A DNA stretch of 64,000 nucleotides from GCA-2697345 sp002697345 (GTDB lineage Bacteria; Pseudomonadota; Alphaproteobacteria; Rhodobacterales; Rhodobacteraceae), in the NCBI GenBank assembly GCA_943787605.1, contig CALSNB010000002.1, positions 237,017 to 301,016 of the forward strand. The letters run 5' to 3'. The position numbers and the translations under genes are program-made. A model generated the notes under the pieces. That model did not search any database, was not told the origin of the DNA, and worked only from the letters and a program-made list of their open reading frames with translations. Position 1 is the stretch's first letter. Each line of letters starts with the position of its first letter. Of this stretch, positions 18,824 through 29,419 are shown one piece after another.

Positions 18824-19600
18824 CTACTTTCCTTTAAAAATGGGAGGCCTTTTTTCTAAAAACGCATTAATTCCTTCAGCTTTATCCTCTGTTTGAACAA
18901 GGGCTCCTTGTGCGTACTTTTCTAACATAAGTGCGCTTGCTAAGCTTCCATCCATTCCAAAATGGACCATTGCCTTCATTGTTTGAGGCACAAAAGGAGC
19001 AAATGAGGAAAGTCGTTCTGCCATATTGGTAATTTCAGCCATCAACTCTTCAGGTTCGACTAAACGCGTAATTAAGCCAATTTGAAATGCTCTTTGTGCG
19101 TTTATCTGCTCGCCCATTAACAACATTTCCATACCCCAACCCCGTCCAACAACTCTTGGAAGCCTTGCTGTGGCTCCTCCACCTGGGATTAGCCCTAATT
19201 TACCTTCTGGAGTTGCAAAGATAGAGCGAGTAGTACCAACACGTAAATCACATCCAAGCGCTATTTCCAATCCTCCTCCCATACAGAAACCGTCGATAGC
19301 TGCAATCGTAGGTTTTGGTGTTCTCTCCAACTTCTCGGCTAAACCTTGTATAATCGGCTCCAATGCCTTCTTTAAATCTCTGTCTATTACTTCGCTTAGA
19401 TCTGATCCTGAAGCAAAAGATTTCCCTCCAGCTCCTGTTATAGCGATTACACTTATGGTTTGATCGCCAGCGGCCAAATCAACAGATTTCATTAACTCTT
19501 CTAAGGTTTTTAATGATATTGCGTTATGCTTATCTTCCCGATTAATCGTAATTAAAGCTAGCGCATTAATTTTTTTATATAGGATATTCTCAAATTCCAT
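18824..19600 (-). CDS. Enoyl-CoA hydratase/isomerase family protein
   Basis: A 258-residue crotonase-fold enzyme. The oxyanion-hole segments are KSFASGSDLSEV and IDGFCMGGGLEIALGCDLRV, and the usual catalytic stretch follows at GKLGLIPGGGATARLPR. The length is normal. The start is set at the ATG at 19600; a GTG six codons earlier is possible. Such enzymes hydrate or isomerise acyl-CoA thioesters; the substrate is unknown. It lies upstream of the second amidase on the same strand. Confidence 0.93.
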   Translation of the reverse strand: MEFENILYKKINALALITINREDKHNAISLKTLEELMKSVDLAAGDQTISVIAITGAGGKSFASGSDLSEVIDRDLKKALEPIIQGLAEKLERTPKPTIAAIDGFCMGGGLEIALGCDLRVGTTRSIFATPEGKLGLIPGGGATARLPRVVGRGWGMEMLLMGEQINAQRAFQIGLITRLVEPEELMAEITNMAERLSSFAPFVPQTMKAMVHFGMDGSLASALMLEKYAQGALVQTEDKAEGINAFLEKRPPIFKGK

Positions 19601-19727
19601 TTGTATTTTCCCAACCACAACTTTCTATCTATGTACCCCATAACCACTTCTTAATCTATTTGATTATTCAGGATAATAAATTATTAAAAAGGTTTCTTTT
19701 GTCCTCTAAATATTTTATTTAACTTCG

Positions 19728-20458
19728 CTAACTATTCATATTTGGATAGGGTGGTGGACATAAACCTTTATCCGCCATTTTAGACCACTCAAGTACTGCA
19801 TCGGTTAATGTTGGCACACTTGATACCATAATTAAATAACTTAAGGCTTCTGACACCTCAGAAACCTTTGCTTCTAATGAGAAAGCATCTTTTTAGATGT
19901 ATTTGCATACCTTTAAAACTTCGTTTTGATGCATGACACACTATACCCATGATTTCACATAGTTTGGGATCAAGTTCGCCTCGACTTTGTTCGATACCAA
20001 GTAGATATGCACTCTAATACTTTTTTGATTTCGAGTTCTTTACTCCAATTTTCAGATAAAAAATTGTAAGAACTAAAAGTACTGAAGGCACCTGCAACGC
20101 TAATGGCTGAGGTCATTTGCATTTCTGTTACTCCTGCCTCTTTTGCTCTAGAAATGTGTATGCGACCGTTCGCCTCTTTAGTGTATGTTAGTAAGCATAG
20201 AAGAATTAATTCTTTTGAAATTAGGTCTAAATCCCTAACCTTTAGTATGAGATTTCTGTAAAACTCATTCCAAGACTTTAATAGAAATGGATCCATAGCT
20301 CCAAACATTTTCCGGTATACGAGTTTTTCACTTTCTTTCTCCCAAGCTTCTGGATGCAAATTTGAGGAGTTACCTTTATTCAATTTTATTCCTCCATCTA
20401 AAGTTTTGTTTTGAGGCTTAATTAAAGGCAATCCCTCTGCTTTATTTCTAGAAATCAC
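19728..20458 (-). pseudogene. Two-domain carboxymuconolactone decarboxylase-like gene with two frameshifts
   Basis: The first frame (20458-19970) carries a CMD/AhpD-like domain (MDPFLLKSWNEFYRNLI and the ELILLCLLTYTKE helix). It runs out at 19970, but the neighbouring frame continues LGIEQSRGELDPKLCEIMGIV from about 20003, and after a run of T/A at 19890-19894 a third frame continues DAFSLEAKVSEVSEALSYLI to a stop at 19728. So the full gene is a tandem CMD protein with two single-base shifts. The usual CxxC pair of active AhpD proteins is not evident. Either decay or sequence error; two shifts make decay somewhat more likely than for its neighbours. Confidence 0.72.
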
Positions 20459-20621
20459 CGATTGAAAACTGTCTTCAATTTATTTTAGAAGATACTAAAA
20501 AAATTAATGAGGCAATACACAAATATACAGCAAAGAATTATAAAGATATAATTTTGTTTGAGAAACATAAATTTTCCTATATATTTAGCTCAATTAGTTA
20601 AATGATTAGTGTGAATTTAAA

Positions 20622-21834
20622 ATGCTCAATGTAAATGATAAAAGGTTTATAGATTCCTTAAACAAATTACGTGAATTTGGTATGTCTGGTGTAGGCAAGG
20701 GTGTTGTGAGGCCGGCTTATAGCCTTAGTGATTTGGAAGCTAGAGATTGGATCGCAACCAAAATGGTGGAGGCAGGTTTAAAGGTTACTTTTGATCCTGT
20801 TGGGAATCTATTTGGGCTGGGTCCCTCGGGTAGCTTACTTTTGGGCTCTCACTCTGATAGTCAACCTGAAGGAGGTTGGTTGGATGGGTCTCTTGGAGTT
20901 ATGGCGGCTTTAGAGATCGCTCTTTGTGTAAAAGAACAGGGTGGACCACCCGTTTCAGTTGTTAATTTTCAAGATGAAGAGGGTCGCTTTGGAGTTACGA
21001 CTGGAAGCGCTATATGGAGTGAAAAAGTGTCGTTCACTGAAGCTGATAATTTTATTGATATTAACGGTATTAAGCTTAGTGAGGCAAGAAAACTGTTAGG
21101 TAATAGGCCTGGTAATTTTGTTTCTAGTGAGCACTTTAGTGGCTTCATCGAAATGCATATTGAGCAGGGCCCTCGTCTCCATGAAAGTGGTGATAAGATA
21201 GGTGTAGTGAGTTCGATAGTCGGAATTAGAAATATGAAAATAACTTTTGAGGGTGAACAAAATCATGCCGGAACAACTCCTATGCATTTAAGAAAGGATG
21301 CATTTCAGGCACTTTCGTTATTTAATCACCAGCTCAATGAAAGGCTTCGTAATGTGGTGACCCCACAAACAGTTTGGACCATAGGTGAGGTCACTGTTCA
21401 TCCTAATGCATCGTCAATAATCCCTGGACGTGTAACGTTCTCAATGCAGTGGCGTGACGCTGAGCTTGAAAGATTATTAAAAATTGAAGGTATAGTTAAA
21501 GAAATAGCTCAGGATGTAGCCGATGTCAAATGGTCTTTCTGTACAATTTGATCAAGTTTTGGGACTTGATCCTGTGAAAATGGATTTACCCCTTTTCAAT
21601 GCGTTGGAGCGTGCCGCTGAGGATGTTGTAAAAGCTCGATGGTCTCGTATGCACTCTGGCGCATTACATGACGCTACCAATGTTGCTAGACTTATGCCCG
21701 TGGCTATGCTTTTTGTTCCTTCAATTAATGGTATTAGCCATGCTTTTGGTGAGGATACTGAAGATGAAGATTTAATCGCTGGATTGCGAGTTTTAACAAA
21801 AGCCGTAGAGTATTACTGTGGGGAGTTGAGTTAG
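20622..21834 (+). CDS. M20 N-carbamoyl-amino-acid hydrolase/allantoate amidohydrolase-like, one frameshift
   Basis: A zinc-dependent amidase of the hydantoinase/carbamoylase family, which cleaves N-carbamoyl amino acids or allantoate-like ureides. Metal motifs are LGSHSDSQPEGGWLDG, QDEEGRFG and MHIEQGPRLHESG; the dimerisation part has EQNHAGTTPM. The first frame stops at 21551. The C-terminal 100 residues (NGLSVQF...MHSGALHDATNVA...ISHAFGEDTEDED) lie in the next frame, which begins by 21523. A single indel near 21523-21530 restores a full-length enzyme. It is transcribed away from the CMD gene. Confidence 0.88.
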
Positions 21835-21854
21835 TGCACAGAGTCTTTAAAATC

Positions 21855-23102
21855 TCAATAAGGGTACTTTAAAGCTGGTAGTAATGTACCAGTACAATTC
21901 CCAAAGCCAATTGTGAAATCCTCTTTTGTACCTTTACCCTGAAATGTCACTGTATCTAAATCTTCTAAAAATGAACGTGTTTCTCCATTAGTCAGATTAA
22001 GGGGTTCTTTCCCACCCCAACTGAGTTCAAGCATGCTTCCTCTCTCAGATTTTTGTGATCCGGAAATTGTTCCAGAACCTATAAGGTCTCCAACCCTCAT
22101 GGGACATCCAGAGGACGAGTGATGGGCTATCTGTTGCGCACTTGAGTAATACATTTCTTTATAATTTGTCTGAGTAATTATTGATGATTTCCCTTTTTGG
22201 GGCGTCAAAGAAACAGTTAGGCTGATATCATAAAACATTGGGCCGCAATCTTTAAGATGATCAAGGAGCTCAATTTCACGAGTAGGCGGGCTCGCACTGA
22301 AAGGGATGAGCGCTTCTTTTGTGACTATCCATGGGCTAATCGTGGTAGCGGTTGCTTTCGCCTGGAAAGGACCCAACGGTTGACCTTCCCATGCTTGAAT
22401 ATCTCTTGCTGACCAATCATTCAGCAAAACATAACCAAAGATTATATCGTCTGCCTGTTGAACGGTTAGTGGGCCGTTACTTTTTGACCCCACGATTGCC
22501 CCGATTTCTAATTCAAAATCGAACCTTTTACTTGGTGCAAGAAAAGGTAGAGTATCATTTGGTCTTTTTAATTGTCCCCAAGGTCTGTTAAAGTTCGTTC
22601 CACTAACTATTACAGATGAAGCTCTTCCGTTATACCCAATTGGCATGTGGTTCCAGTTTAGAGGAAGGGCATTTTCTGCGCCTCTCAACATGGTGCCTGC
22701 ATTAATTGCATGATATTTACATGACCAAAAATCAGTAAATTCTGAGACTACGAATGGTATGTGTAGTTCGACCTCTGACTGAGGAATAAGCATATTTGTT
22801 AACTTTTCAGGATGTGTATCTATACTGAGAAGTAAAGTTATTTCTTTACGAAATCTTGCCCACTCATTGCGCTCTAACTTCATCAGATTATTCCAAAATG
22901 GGTCCTTAAATATTGTTCCAGCACTAAACTTAATTAATCCCGCTTCTTCAACAGCCCGGCAGTCAAGGATCATGTCACCTATCGCTATGCCGCAGCGTTT
23001 CTCAAGCTTAGTGGTGGAAAACACTCCGTAAGGAAGATTATTAAGCGGGAATTCAGTGAACTTTGAGTTTGCTGAAGAAACCCAGCTTTTTAAAAGTCTC
23101 AT
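21855..23102 (-). CDS. fahA: Fumarylacetoacetase
   Basis: Final enzyme of tyrosine/homogentisate breakdown, splitting fumarylacetoacetate to fumarate and acetoacetate. The 415-residue protein matches the family in length and order: an N-terminal SH3-like part with PYGVFS, then FTDFWSCKYHAINAGTMLRG, the metal site around FDFELEIGAIVG, VLLNDWSARDIQAWEGQPLGPFQAK and the C-terminal GDLIGSGTISG. AAAGGGAC precedes the ATG. It lies just downstream of hmgA on the same strand, so the two final ring-cleavage steps are together; maleylacetoacetate isomerase is not in the window. Confidence 0.97.
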   Translation of the reverse strand: MRLLKSWVSSANSKFTEFPLNNLPYGVFSTTKLEKRCGIAIGDMILDCRAVEEAGLIKFSAGTIFKDPFWNNLMKLERNEWARFRKEITLLLSIDTHPEKLTNMLIPQSEVELHIPFVVSEFTDFWSCKYHAINAGTMLRGAENALPLNWNHMPIGYNGRASSVIVSGTNFNRPWGQLKRPNDTLPFLAPSKRFDFELEIGAIVGSKSNGPLTVQQADDIIFGYVLLNDWSARDIQAWEGQPLGPFQAKATATTISPWIVTKEALIPFSASPPTREIELLDHLKDCGPMFYDISLTVSLTPQKGKSSIITQTNYKEMYYSSAQQIAHHSSSGCPMRVGDLIGSGTISGSQKSERGSMLELSWGGKEPLNLTNGETRSFLEDLDTVTFQGKGTKEDFTIGFGNCTGTLLPALKYPY

Positions 23103-23266
23103 ATGTGTCCCTTTGAGTTTAAAATATATATGTGTTTTAATTTTTTTCTGTTAATTAATGAAACTTGTTGAAAAGGTTTAATCTAAGGTTAATTTTTACA
23201 CTAGTTAAAAGTATTTTTATCACTGTGAATAGTTTTGAGAAACAAATTTTAAAAAGTTATTAACAA

Positions 23267-24629
23267 TTACTTTGGTTTCAGTGTCCCATCAAATTTTTTT
23301 TCTAAATCGTCCCAACAATTAATGTAATCATCTTGTAGTGGGGCTTCTGTGGCTGCAAAACTTGTTAAGTGCTGAGGAAACCGTGTTTCGAACATAAAAG
23401 ACATAGTTTTTCCAAGCTTTTTGGGAGTTAGCTCACTATTAGATGCATGTTCAAAAGCAATTTTATCTGGTCCGTGTGGAAGCATCATATTATGAAGGCT
23501 CATACCCCCAGGGATGAATCCCTTAGGCTTTGCATCATACTGGCCACAAATGTTTCCCATAAGCTCTGACATGATATTTTTATGATACCATGGAGGTCTA
23601 AAAGTATTCTCGGCAACGTTCCACCGGTCTCGGAAGAGAACAAAATCTATGTTTGAAGAACCTTCAACTTCGGATGGTGCGGTTAGCACTGAATATAAAG
23701 AGGGATCAGGGTGGTCAAAGAGAACTGCACCTATTGGACAAAAAGTATTAAGGTTATATTTGCAGGGCGCATAATTCCCGTGCCACGCAACAACATCAAG
23801 GGGAGAGTGTCCAATCTCTGTCTCGTGAAATTGACCACACCACTTAATAACTACTTTTGATGAGCACTCTGTATCTTCAAATGCTGCAATTGGAGTTTTG
23901 AAGTCTCTTCGATTTGCCAAGCAGTTTGCACCGATTGGCCCTCTAGAGGGTAATGTAAATTTCTGACCATAATTCTCACAAACAAACCCGCGAGCTGGAC
24001 CTTCTATAAGATCGACACGGTACAAAAGTCCACGAGGGATGATAGCGATTTCCTCAGGTTTTATCTCTAATATGCCAAGCTCCGTGGTGAACCGTAGTGT
24101 TCCTTCCTGTGGAACAACAAGAAGCTCACTATCTGCAGAGTAAAAATAGGTATTTTCCATTGAAGTGTTTACTAAATAAATATGGCTTGCCATACCTGTT
24201 TGGATATTAACATCTCCTGCAGTAGTCATTGTTCTCATACCATTTAACCACGTTAGATTTTTTTTCGAATGAGGAATTGGATCCCATCTATACTGTCCTA
24301 GAGAAACAACATCTGGATCTACATTTGGAGCAGTTTTCCAGTATGGTAAGTCAATTTTTTTATACCTGTTTGAGTGCTTTACCGATGGACGAATGCGATA
24401 GCACCAGGTTCTTTCATTTTGATGGCTTGGAGCAGTAAATGCTGTTCCAGAGAGTTGTTCTCCATAAAGTCCGTAATTACATTTTTGAGGGCTATTTTGT
24501 CCCTGCGGTAGTGCGCTCAGGAAGAGCTTCTGTTTCGAAGTCATTTCCAAAACCTGGCATATAACTAAGATTTTCAGAACTTTCAGAAGTGGTCCTGGTT
24601 GATACAGTATTTTTTTTAAAGCTACCCAT
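23267..24629 (-). CDS. hmgA: Homogentisate 1,2-dioxygenase, N-terminus displaced by one frameshift
   Basis: Fe(II) dioxygenase that opens the homogentisate ring. The long frame (24550-23267) carries QNSPQKCNYGLYGEQLSGTAF, the iron-site region HNMMLPHGPDKIAFEHASN and FMFETRFPQHLT. The true N-terminus lies upstream in another frame: from ATG 24629, with AAAGG before it, the protein reads up to SYMPGFGNDFETEALP and then shifts at about 24515-24521, where one extra base separates it from ALPQGQNSPQ. With that base removed the protein has the normal length and order. Likely a sequence indel, since the rest is fully conserved. Confidence 0.95.
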
Positions 24630-24786
24630 ATTACGACCTTTTATTAGTTAACTTTTAAACACTATAAAAACAAAATCATATTTTTGACAGATAAAATTTT
24701 ATGTTTAAAAAAGCACCCAGGTGATAAGTATTTCAAAATAGAAGATAAAAAATAAGTAAATTAAGTTTTAATAATATTACCGTACT

Positions 24787-26488
24787 TTATGTATTTAAAA
24801 AGGCCACTAATAGTACTATTAACAATAGTACTGAAATCCAAGCTACTGCTACTCCGGTTTTTACTGTTCCTCCGAAGAGACTGGTTGGACTAAAGTAGTG
24901 TTGTAAATACCTAGTTACTAAACGTTTAACATTTATCAGTTGGTTGTTGAGTTGGTGGTTAACCTTCCTATTTTGTTTCCACTTCGCTGTATTAACCTCT
25001 TTAACAAATGTCTATAAAACCAATCTGAGTCCAAGTTTACCGACATCAACTCCGGTGGGTAAAGCCCGGTGCGTTGTAACCATACGAAGGCCAATGCTGA
25101 GAAGAATAAGAGTTGCATTTGTGCTAGCACATGGGTGCCGTCATACGGCACGTAGTCGACCTGGTACGGTAAGAGACTGTATAAGACTGCTGGGTAGCTA
25201 CCATTGAAGATACAAAGTGCTGAAGCAAACCCCATTGCAATCAACATATTCCAGGGAGCTTCCTTTGTACGAATTCCTGAATCATGGGCAAAGAACGCAA
25301 AAAATGGAATTTTAATTCCAGCATGATGGAATACTCCGGCTGACGCGAACAGCAACATCAACCATACTATTGAATGACCTTCTTCTAGCGCTGCAACCAT
25401 CACCATAGATTTGGAAACAAAACCTGAAAACAATGGGAAAGCTGAGATAGAGGCCGCTCCAACTATGCAAAAGCCAGTGGTCCATGGCATTGATTTATAT
25501 AGCCCACCAAGTTCTGAACCATTTATTTTTCCTGTACGATGAAGAACGGCGCCCATTGTCATAAATAGTAAGCCCTTGAAAATAACATCATTAAAGGCGT
25601 GTGAGACAGCACCATTAATTGCTAATTCGGTTCCTATACCAATGCCGACAACCATAAATCCAACTTGGTTAATTAGGCTGTAGGCCAACACGCGGCGAAG
25701 ATCATTCTCGATAACTGCAAAGAAAATTGGAAACATCGCCATTGTTGCACCAATATAGATTAACACTTCTGCGCCTGGAAAAGTACGAGCTAAGGCATAG
25801 ACTGCAACTTTTGTAGTAAAAGCACTTAAGAACACTGTTCCAGTTGGAGTCGCCTCTGGGTAGGCGTCGGTAAGCCAGGTATGCAAGAAAGGAAAGGCGC
25901 ATTTGATCCCAGTGCCAGAAGTATTAACCAACTTGCTAAGTTCTCAAGTGGCATTGTTGTGATAGCTATTGAGCCGGTTTGATGAATATTGATTAACATT
26001 CCTAAAAGAAGAATTACTCCAGAGCCAATTTGTAAGATGAGATAGCGCATACCTGCTTGATACGCCCGCTCGGTTCCCCGCGCCCAAATCAAAAACACAG
26101 AACTAATTGCTAACATCTCCCAAAATATGAATAAGACTATCATATCACCAGCGAACACAGCTCCAAGAGCTGAACCTGCATAAACAATAGATGAAACCTG
26201 TTGGACAGTATCGCGTACGTGCAAGGCGTATATTATTCCAAAAAAGGCTGCGATATGGAACAAATACCCAAAAAGAATACTAAGTTTATCAACTTTTACG
26301 ATCGTAAGGTCGTATCCTAAAAATAGTTCTTGCCATAAAATACCTTGTTCCATAGCTAGTAGATTTGCTCCTCCAAAGACAGGGATCATTAATGCAATAA
26401 CTGAGCGCCACGGACCTCTTAGAATAGCAAGTAAAAAGGCTCCGACAAAAAAGATTAAAAAGGGTGGAATACTACCGAGTTCAATCAT
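24787..26488 (-). CDS. Cation/proton antiporter subunit D (NuoL/M/N-like), two frameshifts
   Basis: A multi-helix proton-translocating protein of the Mrp/NADH dehydrogenase antiporter family. The first frame (26488-25826) holds helices 1-6 with MIVLFIFWEMLAISS. The second (to 24936) holds the conserved CAFPFLHTWLTDAYPEA, RRVLAYSLINQVGF and SHAFNDVIFKGLLFM. They join at about 25908 where one G seems missing. A further shift at about 24960 moves into a frame that reads QLINVKRLVTRYLQHYFSP and a last helix VLLLIVLLVAFLNT, ending at 24787. Only subunit D and a small partner are present; the other Mrp subunits are absent, so this is an orphan or clipped cluster. Confidence 0.85.
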
Positions 26489-26726
26489 AATAACTTTCGT
26501 CTCGCATTATAATTTTTCGAATTTGTTTTGCAATAATGACTAAAAGAGTGCATGCAACAAAGCCATATAATCCATAAAACCCAAACATTTTTTCCCATGG
26601 ATGAGCTATATGTCGGTGAAAGAAAAAATCAATACCGATCAGTAAAACACAACAAATGTAAAACCCATAAAGTAGTCTTTGAACATTTTTAGGGTTGTCA
26701 AAAATGTATTTTTTTTTATCTTCCAT
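26481..26726 (-). CDS. Small two-helix membrane protein paired with antiporter subunit D
   Basis: An 81-residue protein with two clear membrane helices (about residues 19-37 and 49-66), a charged N-terminus with the NPKNVQRLLYGFYICCVLLI pattern, and a basic then acidic tail. Its stop overlaps the start of the antiporter gene by eight bases, so they are translationally coupled and probably form a complex. I recall similar small proteins beside subunit D genes in alphaproteobacteria but know no function. Confidence 0.75.
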   Translation of the reverse strand: MEDKKKYIFDNPKNVQRLLYGFYICCVLLIGIDFFFHRHIAHPWEKMFGFYGLYGFVACTLLVIIAKQIRKIIMRDESYYD

Positions 26727-26833
26727 ATTTTGTTAATACTCGTTCTACTTTTTAGTATATTGATCATTTATTCTAATGACAAAAAGGCTTTGTGTGCAAC
26801 TCTTTAAACTACCTTCTAAGTTTAATTTTATTT

Positions 26834-28780
26834 TTAGCTTTCAAGAGTATTAAACGCTTTGTTTAAATATGGTTTAAATTTCTTCCATTGTTGCGAGCTA
26901 CCCTGATAGACCCTCTTTCTAACCTGTGTGTTAGATGCTGTAGAGACACTTCTTCTATTATCTTGAGGTGACAAACATCTTTCCTCCCAACTTAAATCGA
27001 GGTGTTGGATTAACTTTTTTGTTTCACTTTCTTGATTGATTGTGAGTAACTCGTAGTCCAAATTATAAATTCTGTTAGAAAGGTGTGCGTCCCAAAACTC
27101 CATAAGATTTTGGTAAAGAGCATAATATTGGACAATATCATCTAGTCCGTAACAGTAACCCAGAGTCGTAGATGAAAAATACTGCTTATAATTCGCCCAA
27201 CAAGTAGCTGCGGGATTTCTTTTAGTATGGACTATTTTGGCTTCAGGAAAAGCGGCAGCAAGTAATCCTATGTAAAGAAAGTTTTGAGGCATTTTGTCTA
27301 TGATCATAGGACTATCTTTAGAGATAATTTGTAATTTTTTTAAGTAACTTTGTCTAAAGCTAAGTAATGTTTTTGTGTCTACTTTAATCGAGTCTAATGC
27401 TATGGAATCGCCAAATTGAGAGACAAAAGGTAACTCGCCTCCACCTGTAACTTGTGAGTGTGAGGAAATTATTTGTTCAACTAAAGTTGTGCCTGAGCGT
27501 GGCATGCCAACTATAAAAATCGGTTTTATTTTATTAGAAACTTTGTCACTTCTAAGTGAGTTTTCTCTAATTTTTGAATAGTTAGCCTTCAGTTTATTGA
27601 ACAGCTCAATGTCTTGACTGATATCGTACTTCAAATACTTTTTACGTAATAAATTGCCTTTGCGATAGTATTTAAATGCTTGCTTAAAATCTCCTAAATC
27701 CTCAAATGCCTTGGCTAAGGCAAAGCTGAGATGGCATTGTTGCTCGTCAGAGCAACTTACTTCAAGAGATAACGCTTGCATTTGCAAAAACTGTGCATCC
27801 TGCTCATTAAATTTCTTCATTCCGCTAAGCTGCCGATGAGCTTCGGCATAATTAGGTTTCAAAGAAATGGCTTGCCTATAACTTGCTTCTGCCTCCTTTA
27901 ACCGACCCAGTCCTGCAAGGGCCATACCCAAGTTGTGATGGGTTTCGGCAAATTTAGGTTCAAATTCTATAGCTTTCCTTAAGCTAACCTCTGCTTCCTC
28001 TAATCTACCCATTATTTTGAGTATATTACCTAAATTATTATGTACTTTGAAATAATCTGGTTTTAATTCTGTGGCTCGCCTATAACTCATTTCTGCTTCT
28101 TCGAGTCTATCCGTCTCTTGGAGTGTGATCCCCAAGTTGTAATGAGATTCTGCATCTTGAGGAGCCAATTTTACAGCCTTTTTCTTAGCATAAATGGCCT
28201 CTGCTTTTCTATCTGTCTGTCCTAATATTGCCCCAAGGACTTTCCAGGCAACTTGATGCTTGGGAAATTGCTGAGTTAATAATAACCCTAACCTTTCAGC
28301 TTCTTTATAATTACTCATCTGATATTGTTCGATAAGGTTATTTAACTGTGATTGAGGCGGATTAACTTTATTAGCGTTTTGGTTGTTAGCTTTGTTCTTT
28401 TTCTGACGTGATTTAGATGGAGTTATTTTCTTAAGCTGAACTTCTAAGGTATCAACTTCCTCTCCAGCTAATCCTCCTTTCCTACCTTGCTTGAGAACTA
28501 TTTTTGCCATTTCAATTTGATTACTTTTAGCAAGAGCACTAATGTAACCTAACCAAAACTGTTTTATTTTTGGATTCGCTTCAACGGCTGTTTTAAACAA
28601 TGGTACTGCAGACTCAATGTTATTAACTGAGATCGCTATTAATCCTAAGTTATAATTCGCATCTGGGTGAGTCGGGTGCGTTTTCAATACGACATTATAT
28701 AGGTCCGCTGCTTCCTGCAGTTTTCCTTTTTTATGTGCGACAACAGCTTGCTGAAATGTTTGTTCGACAGGTAACTCCAT
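26834..28780 (-). CDS. TPR-repeat sulfotransferase, intact copy
   Basis: A 648-residue fusion. The first 320 residues are tetratricopeptide repeats (for example SHYNLGITLQETDRLEEAE and VHNNLGNILKIMGRLEEAE), broken by a basic, Asn-rich linker near residues 120-140. The C-terminal 230 residues are a sulfotransferase with the 5'-phosphosulfate loop IFIVGMPRSGTTLVEQII at about residue 420 and the 3'-phosphate contact HTKRNPAATCWANY. Such proteins transfer sulfate from PAPS to a peptide, lipid or sugar; the acceptor is unknown. The N-terminal 195 residues and 160 bases of upstream DNA are duplicated at 31.2-31.9 kb. No signal peptide, so cytosolic. Confidence 0.92.
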   Translation of the reverse strand: MELPVEQTFQQAVVAHKKGKLQEAADLYNVVLKTHPTHPDANYNLGLIAISVNNIESAVPLFKTAVEANPKIKQFWLGYISALAKSNQIEMAKIVLKQGRKGGLAGEEVDTLEVQLKKITPSKSRQKKNKANNQNANKVNPPQSQLNNLIEQYQMSNYKEAERLGLLLTQQFPKHQVAWKVLGAILGQTDRKAEAIYAKKKAVKLAPQDAESHYNLGITLQETDRLEEAEMSYRRATELKPDYFKVHNNLGNILKIMGRLEEAEVSLRKAIEFEPKFAETHHNLGMALAGLGRLKEAEASYRQAISLKPNYAEAHRQLSGMKKFNEQDAQFLQMQALSLEVSCSDEQQCHLSFALAKAFEDLGDFKQAFKYYRKGNLLRKKYLKYDISQDIELFNKLKANYSKIRENSLRSDKVSNKIKPIFIVGMPRSGTTLVEQIISSHSQVTGGGELPFVSQFGDSIALDSIKVDTKTLLSFRQSYLKKLQIISKDSPMIIDKMPQNFLYIGLLAAAFPEAKIVHTKRNPAATCWANYKQYFSSTTLGYCYGLDDIVQYYALYQNLMEFWDAHLSNRIYNLDYELLTINQESETKKLIQHLDLSWEERCLSPQDNRRSVSTASNTQVRKRVYQGSSQQWKKFKPYLNKAFNTLES

Positions 28781-28940
28781 TAAATATCTCTAAGCGCTGC
28801 TTTGTAAATATTGTCAATACCCGCTTATATCATCTTTAATTATAACTATTGTCAATTGTGACGTTGCAATATTATGAGAAGTTACAATTCAGAAAAGCTG
28901 TTATTAAATGATTTTGTACATAGGAACTACTCCCACTCAA
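28194..28940. repeat. 747-bp direct repeat, copy 1
   Basis: This stretch is repeated in the same orientation at 31192-31938 (offset 2998) with no difference that I could find by eye. It covers the first 195 codons of the TPR-sulfotransferase gene plus 160 bases upstream, and ends inside a copy of the guaA 3' tail. Near-identity of coding and non-coding bases means a recent duplication or ongoing gene conversion. Confidence 0.93.
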
Positions 28941-28947
28941 TAGTGCC
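28927..28947 (-). repeat. guaA 3'-tail copy (att-like), site 4
   Basis: On the minus strand these 21 bases encode GTIEWE-stop, exactly the last residues of GuaA, and match the real guaA end in 19 of 21 positions. There is no guaA gene in front of it. A stray gene tail in the same orientation as the full gene 4 kb away is what site-specific integration into the guaA 3' end leaves behind. Confidence 0.75.
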
Positions 28948-29419
28948 AATGTTATAAGTCATTGATATAATTGAGGTATTTTTTGGGTATGTAAGATTTA
29001 AGTAAGTTTTTTGCATTTTCAATAATCTCATAGACTCTTTATTTCCGGTTATAAAACAATACCTTAACGTTTGTCACCTTACATTTTGTGCAACACCAAA
29101 AGATAAAAGTTTTAACTAAGTGAAAGCACCTGCAAATCAATTCTTAGAATTAGCTACCACGGAGTGTTCGATATTAAATAATTGATTTTCAAAAAGAGTT
29201 CTTCCGACAGGGGCAAAGTACCGAGAGTTAAGATCCCTCAAAGTTGCGATGTCTATTATTGTATAATCATTTTTCGAAAGTAGGCTTGTAGTTTTTTAAC
29301 TTTGTGTCACAAGGTATTGTACGAAAATTGAACTCCTGGGTTTTAACTTTTCTGCAGTTGATTAAACGCCAAAAATTAAAATTCTTTGATTCTGTTCACT
29401 TTCGGGGTTGGTTTCTAAC
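28948..29419. other. Non-coding spacer between the two TPR-sulfotransferase loci
   Basis: I find no convincing reading frame or RNA gene in these 470 AT-rich bases. A 9-base inverted repeat (29056-29064 and 29312-29320) encloses about 250 bases, which might mark the edges of a small lost element but could be chance. Confidence 0.4.
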
